Shown here: piece after piece, positions 34,821 to 45,394 of the stretch
Layout: every line of letters starts with the position of its first letter
Position numbering within the stretch: the first letter of the stretch is position 1
NCBI GenBank assembly: GCA_022184915.1
Contig: JAGTJU010000001.1
Span: 1,242,057 to 1,306,056, forward strand
Direction of reading: 5' to 3'
From: Myxococcales bacterium
Lineage (GTDB): Bacteria; Myxococcota_A; Polyangia; Fen-1088
Length of the DNA stretch: 64,000 nt
Made by a program: the position numbers and the translations under genes
Notes under the pieces: model-generated
Seen by the model: only the letters and a program-made list of their open reading frames with translations
The model's database searches: none
Told to the model about the DNA's origin: nothing

Positions 34821-36086
34821 TTAGGTGAGGCCGTCGAGCGCTTGCAGGAAATCGGCGGTCAGGTCCCGGTGATCCTCGACCCCAATCGAAATCCGGACGA
34901 GGTCGTCGCTGACCCCGTTGTCGCGGAGCTCCTGCTCCGACATCTCCGAGTGCGTGGTGGTGGCGGGATGGCAGGCAAGCGTTTCCACGCCTCCCAGGCT
35001 CACAGCGTTGTGCGCGATCTTCAACCGACGAAGGAAGTCGAAGGCACCGCGCTTGCCGCCCGCCACCCGCAAAGAAAACACCGAGCCAGGGCTCGTACAC
35101 TGGGCGTCGTAAATGCGCTTTTGGCTGGGGTCCATGAAGGAAGCGGGGTAGTGGACCTCTTTGACCTTGGCATGGCGGGCCAGGGCGGCCACCACCTTCT
35201 CCGCGTTCTTCGCCTGCCGGGACATGCGCAGCTCCACCGTGGGCAGGCGGCTGTCGAGCATCCAGCATTCGTCCGGCTGCAGGATGTTGCCGAGGATGGC
35301 ACGTGTGCCGCGCAAGTGCTCGAGCAGGTCGGGGTCTCGTCCGATGATCACGCCGCCCAGCATGTCGCTGTGCCCAGCCAGAAACTTGGTGGCCGAGTAC
35401 ACGGCAAAGTCCGCGTCCAGCTCCAGCGGATGCTGAAAAGCGGGGCCCATGAATGTGTTGTCGACGGCGACGAGGGGGCGCGTTTTTCCGTCACCTTCGT
35501 GCTGAGCCACGGCCGCGGCCGCCGCCCGAATGTCGGTCATCACCAGGGTTGGGTTCGAGGGCGTCTCGATCAACACCAGCTTCAGATTGCGGGCCTCGCG
35601 TATGGCGCGGGTCATCGCTTCAGTCTGTCCGGCCTTGACGGGTATCGCCTCGAGCCCGAGGGGCTCCAGCATCTGGTGAATCAGGTGCTGCGTGCCCCCG
35701 TAGATGGGCGTGGTGTACACGAAGGAACTGCCCGGCGGGCAGAACGTGAGGAACAGCGTGGAAATGGCGGCCATACCCGAGTTGAAGACCGCCGCCGCAC
35801 GTGAACCGGGTTCGAGCGGGACGATATGGTCTTCCAGGATCTCGGCGTTGGGGTGGGACAAGCGCGAGTAGATGAGATCGACGCTCTCGCCCTCCGCGGG
35901 CCGCGACCGGCCAAGCGCGATGGCGAAGGCCCGCTCCGCGGCCTCGGGGCTCGAGAACACATATGTGCTCGAGCGGAACACCGCCGGACGGGCCGACCCC
36001 ACCGAGAGGCGGGGATCGAACCCCCGGGTCAACACCGCCGTGGGCGGCCGAACGAGGTAGGGCGCCTTGCTTCGACCGTTGGACAT
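34821..36086 (-). CDS. Cys/Met-metabolism PLP lyase (methionine gamma-lyase-like)
   Basis: This 421-residue enzyme of the cystathionine gamma-synthase/methionine gamma-lyase fold has PLP Lys in 'YSATKFLAGHSD', 'NSGMAAISTLF', 'YTTPIYGGTQ' and a late 'SLGGVETLACHPATTTHSEM'. The overall sequence resembles methionine gamma-lyase. The active-site Cys of classical methionine gamma-lyases is a Gly here (YGGT), so activity toward cystathionine, homocysteine or O-acylhomoserine is possible. A strong AAGGAAGGGGG ribosome-binding site precedes ATG 36086. It faces asnS across a divergent 121-base gap. Confidence 0.78.
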   Translation of the reverse strand: MSNGRSKAPYLVRPPTAVLTRGFDPRLSVGSARPAVFRSSTYVFSSPEAAERAFAIALGRSRPAEGESVDLIYSRLSHPNAEILEDHIVPLEPGSRAAAVFNSGMAAISTLFLTFCPPGSSFVYTTPIYGGTQHLIHQMLEPLGLEAIPVKAGQTEAMTRAIREARNLKLVLIETPSNPTLVMTDIRAAAAAVAQHEGDGKTRPLVAVDNTFMGPAFQHPLELDADFAVYSATKFLAGHSDMLGGVIIGRDPDLLEHLRGTRAILGNILQPDECWMLDSRLPTVELRMSRQAKNAEKVVAALARHAKVKEVHYPASFMDPSQKRIYDAQCTSPGSVFSLRVAGGKRGAFDFLRRLKIAHNAVSLGGVETLACHPATTTHSEMSEQELRDNGVSDDLVRISIGVEDHRDLTADFLQALDGLT

Positions 36087-36166
36087 CGTTCTCCCCCTTC
36101 CTTCAGCCTGAGGCCGGACCCCCAGATGCGCAAGGCCGTACCGTGCCCGAAGGTCATTTGCTTTAG

Positions 36167-36195
36167 GTGAGACGGACCCGTACCCGGACTATACT
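36167..36195 (+). promoter_or_regulatory. promoter of asnS
   Basis: GTGAGA (36167-36172) and TATACT (36190-36195) are 17 bases apart. The predicted start is about 36202, only about six bases before the asnS ATG. No Shine-Dalgarno sequence fits in so short a leader. Confidence 0.5.
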
Positions 36196-36207
36196 CACCG
36201 TCACTCC

Positions 36208-37608
<1,401 letters not shown>

Positions 37609-37626
37609 GAGGGAAAGAGCGATAGC

Positions 37627-39810
37627 ATGAGCCTTCCGGGATCCGCCGAAGACGCATCTTTTCTCCGTGCGTTCGCCCAAACCAAGGGGTTTTTGCTCGG
37701 GCGCCCCGTTCACCCCGTCGTGGCGCCGGATGGCCAAGCGGTCCTGTTCCTTCGAAGCGAGGCGCGTTCGAGCCGACACGATCTCTTCGAGTACGACGTC
37801 GCCACGGGGCGTACACGTCTTCTGTGTACGGCCGCCCAACTGCAAGGAGGCGAGCGCCCGCTTTCCGAGGCCGAAAAGGCGCGCCGAGAGCGCCAGCGGA
37901 TCACCGACACGGGCCTCGTGAGCTTCGCACTTTCCCCCGACGCGCGCTGGGTGCTCTTGCCGCTGGCCGGCGCGCTTTACGGCGTGTCCCGCGACAGCGG
38001 CGAGACGTGGTCGCTGTTGCCCGCCGATCACCCTCCCGTCATGGACGCGCGGTTTTCGCCGACCGGCGATGCCCTGGCGTTCGTCTGCAACCACGACCTG
38101 TGGCGCCTTCCCCTGACGGCCCGGGGTCTTCCCCCGGTGCGCCTCACGACAGGGGGGGCGCCCGACCACGCCTTTGGCCTGCCGGAATTCGTGGCCCAGG
38201 AAGAGATGCACCGCTTCGAGGGGACCTGGTATTCCCCGCAGGGCGACAAGCTCCTGGTGTCGTTGGTCGACGAACGCGAGGTGGAGCGCTTCGTGATCGC
38301 CGATCCCGCACATCCGGAGCGAGCCCCCCACAGCTTTCGCTACCCACGCCCTGGAAAGGCGAACGCCCGGGTGACGCTTCACATCCTGGACGCCGAGGGC
38401 CGGGAGCCGCCGGTACCCGTGGTCTGGGATCACGAGCGGTTCCCTTACCTGGCCAGGGTCTCCTGGCACGCGGCCGAAGCCCCTCCGTTGCTTTGGGTGC
38501 AATCCCGTGACCAACGGGAGGCGGCGCTGCTGCTCGTCGACGTCGCGAGCGGACGCACACACGTTGCCTTCACCGAGGAGGACGAGGCCTGGATCAACCT
38601 GGACCCGAAGCTGCCTCGCTGGCTACCGGATGGCCGAGGAATTTTGCACGTGAGCGAGGCGGACGGCGCCCCCTCGTTGCAGCTGCGTTCCCCCACCGGC
38701 GCGCTGGAGGCCACGGTGGTTCCCCCGGACGCGGGTTTTTTGTCGTTGGTGGCTGTGCAAGCCGCTACAAACACCGCGCTCGTGCTGCTCGGCGACCATC
38801 TGTACAGCCACGTCGCCCGCGTCTCCCTCGCGCCTCAGGGCGCCTTTGCCCCAGCCCCACTCGGGGCCGCATCCGATCACCAGGGCGCGAGCGAGCGGGG
38901 CGACGTCACGTGGGTGGTCACCGGGGGGCCCGTCGAGGCGCCTTTGTTGGTGGAAAACCGGGTGTCGAGCACCCGCTGGCCCACGGTGCGTCTCATCGAT
39001 GGGGACGGCCGCCGGCTGGGTGAGCTCCCTGCGTGCGCGGAGGTGCCGCCCTTTTCCGTGAATCTCGAGCTTACGAGCGTTGGCGCGGAGGGCTTTGCCG
39101 CGGCGCTGATCCGGCCGCGCCACGCCGTGGCCGGCCAAAAACTCCCCGTCATCGTTCACGTGTACGGCGGTCCCCACGCGCTCATGGTGAGGGCCGACCA
39201 AAGGCACTACGTCTTCGATCAATGGTTGGCCGATCGGGGTGCCATCGTGGTGGCGATCGACAACCGCGGCACCCCGCGCCGGGGGCGCGCCTGGGAGCGT
39301 GCCGTCAAGGGGGCGTTCGGCCAGGTGCCCCTGGGCGATCAGGTGGCCGGCCTCTGGGCCCTCGGGGCGGCGTTTCCCGAGCTCGACCTGTCCCGCGTGG
39401 GAATCTACGGCTGGTCGTTCGGCGGCACGCTCGCGGCACAAGCCGTGCTCTGTCGACCCGACGTCTACAAGGTCGCCGTGGCAGGGGCTCCGGTCGTGGA
39501 CTGGCACGACTACGACACCCACTACACCGAACGCTACCTCGACCTTCCTGCCCGCGCCCCCTCAGTTTATGCGTCGGCCAGTCTGTTGCCCCTTGCCCCA
39601 AGGCTCCAGCGGCCGCTTCTGCTGGTGCACGGGACCGCTGACGACAACGTCTATTTTTTTCACGGGCTCAAGCTGGCCGACGCTCTGTTCCGGAGCGGCC
39701 GCAGGTTCGACTTTTTGCCGCTGCCTGGAACGACGCATCAGATAGGAGATCCCGAGGTGCGTGAACGTCTGTGGGCCCGCATCGGGGACTATCTGTTCGA
39801 ACACCTGTGA
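37627..39810 (+). CDS. dipeptidyl peptidase IV-like serine peptidase (S9)
   Basis: This 727-residue protein has no signal peptide, so it is probably cytoplasmic. Its N-terminal eight-bladed propeller contains the double-Glu motif (EFVAQEEMHR, about residue 200) that binds the substrate amino group in DPP-IV enzymes. The C-terminal alpha/beta-hydrolase has nucleophile Ser in GWSFGG, Asp in 'HGTADDNVYF' and His in 'TTHQIGD'. It should release dipeptides, often X-Pro, from peptide N-termini. A GAGGGAAAGAG site precedes ATG 37627. It is probably co-transcribed with asnS. Confidence 0.9.
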   Translation: MSLPGSAEDASFLRAFAQTKGFLLGRPVHPVVAPDGQAVLFLRSEARSSRHDLFEYDVATGRTRLLCTAAQLQGGERPLSEAEKARRERQRITDTGLVSFALSPDARWVLLPLAGALYGVSRDSGETWSLLPADHPPVMDARFSPTGDALAFVCNHDLWRLPLTARGLPPVRLTTGGAPDHAFGLPEFVAQEEMHRFEGTWYSPQGDKLLVSLVDEREVERFVIADPAHPERAPHSFRYPRPGKANARVTLHILDAEGREPPVPVVWDHERFPYLARVSWHAAEAPPLLWVQSRDQREAALLLVDVASGRTHVAFTEEDEAWINLDPKLPRWLPDGRGILHVSEADGAPSLQLRSPTGALEATVVPPDAGFLSLVAVQAATNTALVLLGDHLYSHVARVSLAPQGAFAPAPLGAASDHQGASERGDVTWVVTGGPVEAPLLVENRVSSTRWPTVRLIDGDGRRLGELPACAEVPPFSVNLELTSVGAEGFAAALIRPRHAVAGQKLPVIVHVYGGPHALMVRADQRHYVFDQWLADRGAIVVAIDNRGTPRRGRAWERAVKGAFGQVPLGDQVAGLWALGAAFPELDLSRVGIYGWSFGGTLAAQAVLCRPDVYKVAVAGAPVVDWHDYDTHYTERYLDLPARAPSVYASASLLPLAPRLQRPLLLVHGTADDNVYFFHGLKLADALFRSGRRFDFLPLPGTTHQIGDPEVRERLWARIGDYLFEHL

Positions 39811-39947
39811 CGAGCTCGGCTTCGTCGGCCACGCTTTCCTCACGGCCACCCCGCGCGGCTCGGCATTCACGACCGGGGGTCGTAGGCCTGCCGCGGAATT
39901 GTTTTCACGCGGCGGGCGAGTTCCGGTATTTTCCCCCCTCCCTCACG

Positions 39948-41132
39948 ATGTCTGGATCCTCTCGCTTCGAACGTCTCAAAAACCTCCCCCCTTACGTGCT
40001 GGCTCGCGTCGACGAGCTCAAAACGCGGCTGCGCGCCGAGGGGCGTGAAATCTATGATTTCGGTCTCGGCAACCCCGACGGGGACAGTCCGAAGGCCGTC
40101 GTGGCCCGCCTTCAGGCCGAGCTGGGCCGCACGGGCTTTCAGCGCTACATGCCGTCCAAGGGGCTGCCAGAGGTGCGGCAGGCCATCTGTACCTGGTACC
40201 AGCGCCGGTACGGCCAGACGTTCAACCCCGATACCGAAGCGGTGATCACGATCGGGTCCAAAGAGGGCATCGGACATTTGCTCTTGGCCATCGTGGCGCC
40301 GGGCGACTGCGTGCTCAGCCCCGATCCCGGCTACCCCATCCACCGCTTCGGCGTGCTCATCGCGGGCGGAGAGCCGGTGCCGGTGCGTGTGGCTCCTGGC
40401 CTCGACCACTACGCTGAAATCGAAGCGGCGCTCGCGCGGGCGCCTCGCAAGCCGAAAGGCTTGATCGTGAACTTCCCTCACAACCCCACGACCGCCGTGG
40501 CCGACCTCGACTTCTACCGGCGGGTGGTCGCCCTGGCGAAGCGGGAATCTCTGTGGGTGATCTCCGACCTGGCTTACGCCGATCTCACCTTCGAGGGCCG
40601 CCAGACCCCCAGCATCTTCGAGGTGGAGGGCTCACGCGACGTGGCGATCGAGTTCTTCACGGTCTCGAAGAGCTACAACATGCCGGGTTGGCGGGTGGGC
40701 TTCGCCGTAGGCAACCCGGAGCTGGTGGGCAGTGTCACCACGATGAAGGGGTACATGGACTACGGGATCTTCGCGCCGAACCAGCTCGCGGCGGCCACGG
40801 CCCTTTTGGACTGCGAAGAAGACGTTGCCCGCATCCGCGCCCTTTACCGCCACCGGTCCGAGGTGCTCGTCAGAGGCCTCACCGCCGCAGGTTGGCCCGC
40901 CTCCGCACCTCAGGCCACGATGTTCGTCTGGGCCCGCATCCCGGACCGTTTCGCCCCAGAGGGCGCCGTGGCGTTCGCCGCGAGGCTGCTCGAGGAGGCC
41001 GGTGTGGCCGTGGCTCCGGGCGTGGGCTTCGGGCCCGGGGGCGAAGGGCACGTGCGCTTCTCCCTCATTGAAAGCGACGAGCGGGTCGAGGCAGCCTGCC
41101 AGGCGATCGGCCGGTTTTTGGCCAAGGTATGA
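39948..41132 (+). CDS. class I/II aminotransferase, AlaC-like
   Basis: This 394-residue PLP aminotransferase resembles AlaC (glutamate-pyruvate transaminase) and LL-diaminopimelate aminotransferases: 'IYDFGLGNPDGDSPK' at the start, 'YMPSKGLPEVRQAI', 'PDPGYPIHRFGVL', 'NFPHNPTTAV', PLP Lys in 'FTVSKSYNMPGWRVGF' and 'FSLIESDERVEAA' near the end. It probably converts pyruvate and glutamate to alanine and 2-oxoglutarate. ATG 39948 is chosen by homology; there is no clear ribosome-binding site. It precedes the ribosomal rplM-rpsI pair by 168 bases. Confidence 0.82.
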   Translation: MSGSSRFERLKNLPPYVLARVDELKTRLRAEGREIYDFGLGNPDGDSPKAVVARLQAELGRTGFQRYMPSKGLPEVRQAICTWYQRRYGQTFNPDTEAVITIGSKEGIGHLLLAIVAPGDCVLSPDPGYPIHRFGVLIAGGEPVPVRVAPGLDHYAEIEAALARAPRKPKGLIVNFPHNPTTAVADLDFYRRVVALAKRESLWVISDLAYADLTFEGRQTPSIFEVEGSRDVAIEFFTVSKSYNMPGWRVGFAVGNPELVGSVTTMKGYMDYGIFAPNQLAAATALLDCEEDVARIRALYRHRSEVLVRGLTAAGWPASAPQATMFVWARIPDRFAPEGAVAFAARLLEEAGVAVAPGVGFGPGGEGHVRFSLIESDERVEAACQAIGRFLAKV

Positions 41133-41262
41133 GCTGACGCCTCCGGGACGTTGGCGCAATGCGCTTCCGCCGTGGCGCCCCTCGTCATCGGTCAATCGGC
41201 CCCCGACGGCGGAAGCTGTCAAAAAATCGCGCACTTTGCATGCCTTCGCCCCCAAGAACGGT

Positions 41263-41291
41263 TTGACAACAACTTTCACCACGAGTAGAAA
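41263..41291 (+). promoter_or_regulatory. promoter of rplM-rpsI
   Basis: A perfect TTGACA (41263-41268) and TAGAAA (41286-41291) are separated by exactly 17 bases. Transcription would start near 41298, about three bases before the rplM ATG at 41301. That implies a leaderless or nearly leaderless ribosomal-protein mRNA. Confidence 0.6.
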
Positions 41292-41300
41292 ACGCACCCC

Positions 41301-41747
41301 ATGTCTTCTGCACCCGTGCATCATCGCAAAACCATCACGGCCGAACCGCTCGACCGTGATTGGTACGTGGCCGACCTCCAGGGCCTGACTCTCGGCCGGG
41401 CCGCCACCAAAATCGCCGCCGTGCTTCGTGGCAAGCACCGCGCCCGCTTCGTGCCCCACCAGGACGCGGGTGACTTCGTGGTCGTGCTGAACGCCGACAA
41501 GGTCAAGCTCACGGGCAACAAGTGGTCTGACAAGACCTACTACGACCACACCCTCTTCCCGGGCGGACTCAAGTCCTACTCCGCGCAACAGCTCAACGCC
41601 CGCCGCCCGACCGACTTGGTCAAGCGCGCCGTGTGGGGCATGTTGCCGAAAGGCCCTCTCGGCCGCCGGATCTATAAAAAGCTCAAGGTCTACGCGGGCA
41701 CCGAACACCCGCACACGGCTCAACAGCCGAAGCCACTCGCCTTCTAA
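41301..41747 (+). CDS. rplM: 50S ribosomal protein L13
   Basis: This 148-residue protein has all L13 blocks: '[19 protein letters not shown]', '[19 protein letters not shown]', '[13 protein letters not shown]' and '[13 protein letters not shown]'. L13 is an early-assembly protein of the large subunit. No Shine-Dalgarno sequence precedes ATG 41301. It is co-transcribed with rpsI in the order conserved in bacteria. Confidence 0.98.
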   Translation: MSSAPVHHRKTITAEPLDRDWYVADLQGLTLGRAATKIAAVLRGKHRARFVPHQDAGDFVVVLNADKVKLTGNKWSDKTYYDHTLFPGGLKSYSAQQLNARRPTDLVKRAVWGMLPKGPLGRRIYKKLKVYAGTEHPHTAQQPKPLAF

Positions 41748-41769
41748 GCCCTTTCGGAGTTCACGCACG

Positions 41770-42168
41770 ATGCCTGACAAGCAGACCAATTACTACGCCA
41801 CCGGTCGCCGCAAAGAAGCGGTCGCCCGTGTTTGGCTTCAGCCCGGCGAAGGCAAGTTCGCCATCAACAGCCGGACGCTCGAGGATTACTTCGGACGGGA
41901 AACCTCGCGCATGGTGTTCCGCCAGGCTTTGGAACTGACCGACCTGGCTGGGCAGATCGACGTGTTCTGCTCGGTCAAGGGCGGTGGTCTTTCCGGTCAG
42001 GCCGAGGCGATCCGTCACGGCATCTCCCGCGCGCTGACGCGCTACAACCCCGAGTTCCGGGGTACCTTGAAGAAGGCCGGTTACTTGACCCGCGACGCAC
42101 GCAAGAAAGAGCGTAAGAAGTACGGTCAGCCCGGCGCCCGCAAGCGCTTCCAGTTCTCCAAGCGCTAA
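41770..42168 (+). CDS. rpsI: 30S ribosomal protein S9
   Basis: This 132-residue protein has the conserved '[16 protein letters not shown]' start, '[19 protein letters not shown]' and the basic C-terminal tail ending Ser-Lys-Arg that reaches the P-site tRNA. It lies 22 bases after rplM with a GGAG ribosome-binding site. A strong terminator follows the stop. Confidence 0.98.
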   Translation: MPDKQTNYYATGRRKEAVARVWLQPGEGKFAINSRTLEDYFGRETSRMVFRQALELTDLAGQIDVFCSVKGGGLSGQAEAIRHGISRALTRYNPEFRGTLKKAGYLTRDARKKERKKYGQPGARKRFQFSKR

Positions 42169-42194
42169 CCCGCGCCGAGACAGGAACGGAAACA

Positions 42195-42220
42195 GGCTCA
42201 CCTTCGGGTGGGCCTTTTTT
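42195..42220 (+). terminator. intrinsic terminator of rplM-rpsI
   Basis: Stem GGCTCACC (42195-42202) pairs with GGTGGGCC (42207-42214) around a TTCG tetraloop, with one G-T wobble, followed directly by six T. The C(TTCG)G loop gives extra stability. This is the clearest terminator in the window. Confidence 0.92.
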
Positions 42221-42294
42221 CATTGTGCGCGTGGCCGTTGCGCCTCGGTTGGCCGCTGGCGCGGCCCCTCGGACCCCGGTCGCGGAGTGCCAGC

Positions 42295-43863
42295 TCAGCC
42301 TTCGCCCACGGCGTACACGACCTTCGTGTGAGACGCGCGATCGTGGAGCGCTTGCCGGTTGTCGTCGAAAAGGGCCAAGAGAAAGCCCGCGATCCAGGGT
42401 ACGACGAGAATGACGTTGGGGAGCAAGACGCGGCGGAGCAGAGGCTGGGTGGCCTCTTCCAGTACCGGGATCTTGTTGACGCCCACGATGGCCCCGATCT
42501 GGTCGGTGGCTGCCCCCAGGTCCACCATGTCGCTCGCCGCGCCCACCTGGAACGCGATCATGACCACAGCCATGATGGGGGCCCAGAACTCGACGGCAAA
42601 GCGCAGGATGAGCCGGGGCAAGGTGACGGCGCGGTCGGTGCCCTGAAGCCGCAAGCCCAGCATGCGCTTTCCCACCGTACGCTGCCACAGGCGGTGGCAT
42701 ACGAGGTAGTACGTGGCAAGCAGACCCAAGGCGGTAAGGCTGCCGGCGCTATCGCCCAGCTGGAGCGCACCGCTGATGAGCTCGCTCGTGCCCGCCACGA
42801 GGCCCAGATCTATGGCCAAGGCGGTGGCCCGTGCGGGAACGCCGCCGGCGACCACGGGCTTGGGACGTAGGGCCATGAGCCGCTCGAGAAGTTCCTCATA
42901 GGTGGCGGGGCGGCGAAAGGGATCGGCGTCCATCATTTCGCTCACGAGACGACGCAGGCGCCAGGGCGCCAAGTCTTCGGAGATGGGCGGCCGGGGCGCG
43001 CTCATGTGCTTGGCGAACAGATCCGTCATCGACTTGGCATCGAACGGTGGCTGCCCCGTGAGGATCTCGTAAAACGCCACGCCCAAAGAGTAGATGTCGC
43101 TCCGGTGGTCCGGCTTTCGACCGTCGATCCGCTCGGGTGCGGCGTACCGGGGCGTTCCGGCGAAGTGCTCCTCGGTGCTGCCGATGGGCGCGGCCAAGCC
43201 GAAGTCTGCCACCTTGATCTCGACTTTGCTCGATCGGTAGAGGCTGCCGTGGCTCATCAGGATGTTCGAAGGCTTGACGTCCCGGTGGGCGATGCCCCGA
43301 AGGTGGGCAGCGAAAAGGGCCCGTGCGGTTTGGATGATGCACTCGAGGGCCTCGACCCAGGGAATCGGACCGGTCTTCTTCATCCGGTCCTCGAGGGTCT
43401 GGCCGTTGACGAACTCCATCGCGAAGTAAGGAGCTCCGCGGTACCGACCGACGTAGTAGATCGCCACCACGTGTGGGTGCTGGATACGCGCCTGCGCCCG
43501 AGCCTCCATGATCATGCGATCGACGAGCTCGGGATAGTCGGCCAACTCCTCACGCATGACCTTGAGGGCCACGGGGCGCTCGAGGCTGAGATCGTGGGCC
43601 AAGTACACACGGCCCATGCCACCTTCGCCCAGGAGCCCGCGCACCTCGAAGTGATCGATGACGCTGCCGATCAGGGGATCGTCCCCCGGGGCCATCTCCC
43701 GGGCCACGGGAGGGCGGTCCACGGTGTACGCGGTTTGCGCTACGGACAACGGTGTGTCGGGCACGGTTGCGCCCAGGTCGTTACGAACCGTCCGTGGGCC
43801 ACCCACGGCCACGGTTTCGTCCAACGCCTCCTGCTCGGACCACGGCACGCCGGCATCATACAT
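42295..43863 (-). CDS. Ser/Thr protein kinase fused to an RDD membrane domain
   Basis: This 522-residue protein starts with a cytoplasmic PknB-type kinase (about 70-340): 'GEGGMGRVYLAHD', 'VALKVM', catalytic 'GIAHRDVKPSNIL', 'VADFGLA' and 'APERIDGRKPDHRSDIYSLGV'. An RDD domain (about 345-515) follows with several membrane helices and the Arg/Asp signatures 'GKRMLGLRLQG' and 'ALHDRASHTKVVY'. RDD domains are membrane modules of poorly defined, perhaps transport, function. It is divergent from a histidine kinase gene with only 28 bases between start codons, so the two promoters overlap coding DNA. Confidence 0.9.
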   Translation of the reverse strand: MYDAGVPWSEQEALDETVAVGGPRTVRNDLGATVPDTPLSVAQTAYTVDRPPVAREMAPGDDPLIGSVIDHFEVRGLLGEGGMGRVYLAHDLSLERPVALKVMREELADYPELVDRMIMEARAQARIQHPHVVAIYYVGRYRGAPYFAMEFVNGQTLEDRMKKTGPIPWVEALECIIQTARALFAAHLRGIAHRDVKPSNILMSHGSLYRSSKVEIKVADFGLAAPIGSTEEHFAGTPRYAAPERIDGRKPDHRSDIYSLGVAFYEILTGQPPFDAKSMTDLFAKHMSAPRPPISEDLAPWRLRRLVSEMMDADPFRRPATYEELLERLMALRPKPVVAGGVPARATALAIDLGLVAGTSELISGALQLGDSAGSLTALGLLATYYLVCHRLWQRTVGKRMLGLRLQGTDRAVTLPRLILRFAVEFWAPIMAVVMIAFQVGAASDMVDLGAATDQIGAIVGVNKIPVLEEATQPLLRRVLLPNVILVVPWIAGFLLALFDDNRQALHDRASHTKVVYAVGEG

Positions 43864-43891
43864 TGATCGTGCCTTCGGTTAAACTGATGCG

Positions 43892-45364
43892 ATGAGTGCT
43901 TCCCGCCGTCGAATCCTGGGAGCGCCGCCCAGTGATGGTGACGCGGTGGCGATGCCGGAGGCTCTCTCATCCTTCGGGCCGTTCCGGGGGCGTCTGGCAC
44001 GGCGCCTGTTCATCGCCATGCTGGTGCCCGTGGTGGCTGGTGTCGCCCTGTATGCCGTGTTTGCGCAGCAGCGAGCCCATGCGCTTCTCGAAGACGAGCT
44101 CGGCCGCAGGCTTGCTGCCGCGGCGGTGGCCGTGGCCGTTCAGATCTTGCCCGAACAGGTGCAGGCGCTCCGAGAGGGTGACGAGGGCTCGCGCACGCAC
44201 GCCAACGTCAGTCACAAGTTGGACCTGGCGCTGGCGCGCTTCGACCTACGACGGGTTCTGCTTCTCGGGCCGGATTTTTCGGGTCGGATCGATACGTCGA
44301 AGCGGCTTGCTCTGGGCGCGCGCGCGCACGAAGTGCTCGCTGACGAACCCGAGATGAGGCGTGCGCTCGAGGGTACAGCCACGGCCTCACCGTTGTTCAC
44401 GGGCAAGGACGGACGTCCCTACAAGCGCGCCTACGCCGCCGTGGGGGCGCCCGGGCAGGCAGGCGGGGTGGTGATGGTGGAAGGTGACGCCACTTACTAC
44501 ACGCCCCTGCAGCGCTTTCAGCGCTGGCTGCTTCTGTGGGGCGTGGGGGTGCTGGGGCTGCTCCTCGTCGTCGTGGTGGTGGTGGCACGACGGATCACGG
44601 GCCCCGTGAGCCGCCTGTCCGAGGCCGCTTTGCGCATTGGGCACGGGCAATTCGAGACGCCCGTGCCCGCGGAAACGCAGGACGAAATTGGCTGGCTCGC
44701 GCAGCGGTTCGAGGACATGCGCCGTGCGGTCGCGGCCCGCGACGAACGCATGCAGATGATGTTGGCAGGCATCGCCCACGAAGTCAGAAATCCCCTGGGC
44801 GGCCTTGCGTTGTTCACCGGGCTTCTCCGGGAGGGGCTCCAGGACCAACCCGAACGTCTGACGGAAGTGGCGCGCCTCGAGCGTGAGCTGTCGTACCTCA
44901 ACGCCGTGGTGACCGATTTCCTCGAGTACGCCCGCCGTGCCGTGCCGGTGCCGGAAGAGGTGCCGCTTGCGCCCTTGTTCGAGGAATTGGTGGAGGTGGC
45001 GGCTCCTGGCGATGCCCTCGTGAAGATCGAGCTCGTCGGGCAGCCCGCGGTACAAGCCGATCGGGGACAGCTCCGACGGTTGCTCCTCAACCTGCTGCGC
45101 AATGCCCTTGCGGCGGCACCGCGAGGCCCCGTAGTTCTGGCCGCTCGCGGGACGTCCCCCGGCTGCCTCATCGAGGTCCGCGACGGCGGTCCCGGTGTGC
45201 CCAACGAGCTGCGCTCTCAGATCTTTACGCCGTTTTTTACCACGCGTGAAAAGGGCACAGGTCTTGGATTGGCGCTGGCCCGCGAGATCGTGGCCGACCA
45301 CGGGGGCACCCTGACGTTGCACGATGCGCCCGAGGGCGGCGCCTGCTTTCGCATTCGCCTGTAA
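43892..45364 (+). CDS. membrane sensor histidine kinase
   Basis: This 490-residue protein has a first membrane helix at about 38-60, a periplasmic sensor region (about 65-205), a second helix at about 210-232, a HAMP linker (about 233-285) and a HisKA domain with His near residue 296 ('AGIAHEVRNPLGG'). An HATPase domain follows ('LLNLLRNALAAAP', 'DGGPGVP', 'GTGLGLALAREI'). The sigma-54-type response regulator follows after 30 bases and is its probable partner. A TAAACT box at 43880-43885 would start transcription almost at the ATG. Confidence 0.92.
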   Translation: MSASRRRILGAPPSDGDAVAMPEALSSFGPFRGRLARRLFIAMLVPVVAGVALYAVFAQQRAHALLEDELGRRLAAAAVAVAVQILPEQVQALREGDEGSRTHANVSHKLDLALARFDLRRVLLLGPDFSGRIDTSKRLALGARAHEVLADEPEMRRALEGTATASPLFTGKDGRPYKRAYAAVGAPGQAGGVVMVEGDATYYTPLQRFQRWLLLWGVGVLGLLLVVVVVVARRITGPVSRLSEAALRIGHGQFETPVPAETQDEIGWLAQRFEDMRRAVAARDERMQMMLAGIAHEVRNPLGGLALFTGLLREGLQDQPERLTEVARLERELSYLNAVVTDFLEYARRAVPVPEEVPLAPLFEELVEVAAPGDALVKIELVGQPAVQADRGQLRRLLLNLLRNALAAAPRGPVVLAARGTSPGCLIEVRDGGPGVPNELRSQIFTPFFTTREKGTGLGLALAREIVADHGGTLTLHDAPEGGACFRIRL

Positions 45365-45394
45365 GCCTCGCCGCAAGGAGACTAGAATCACGCC

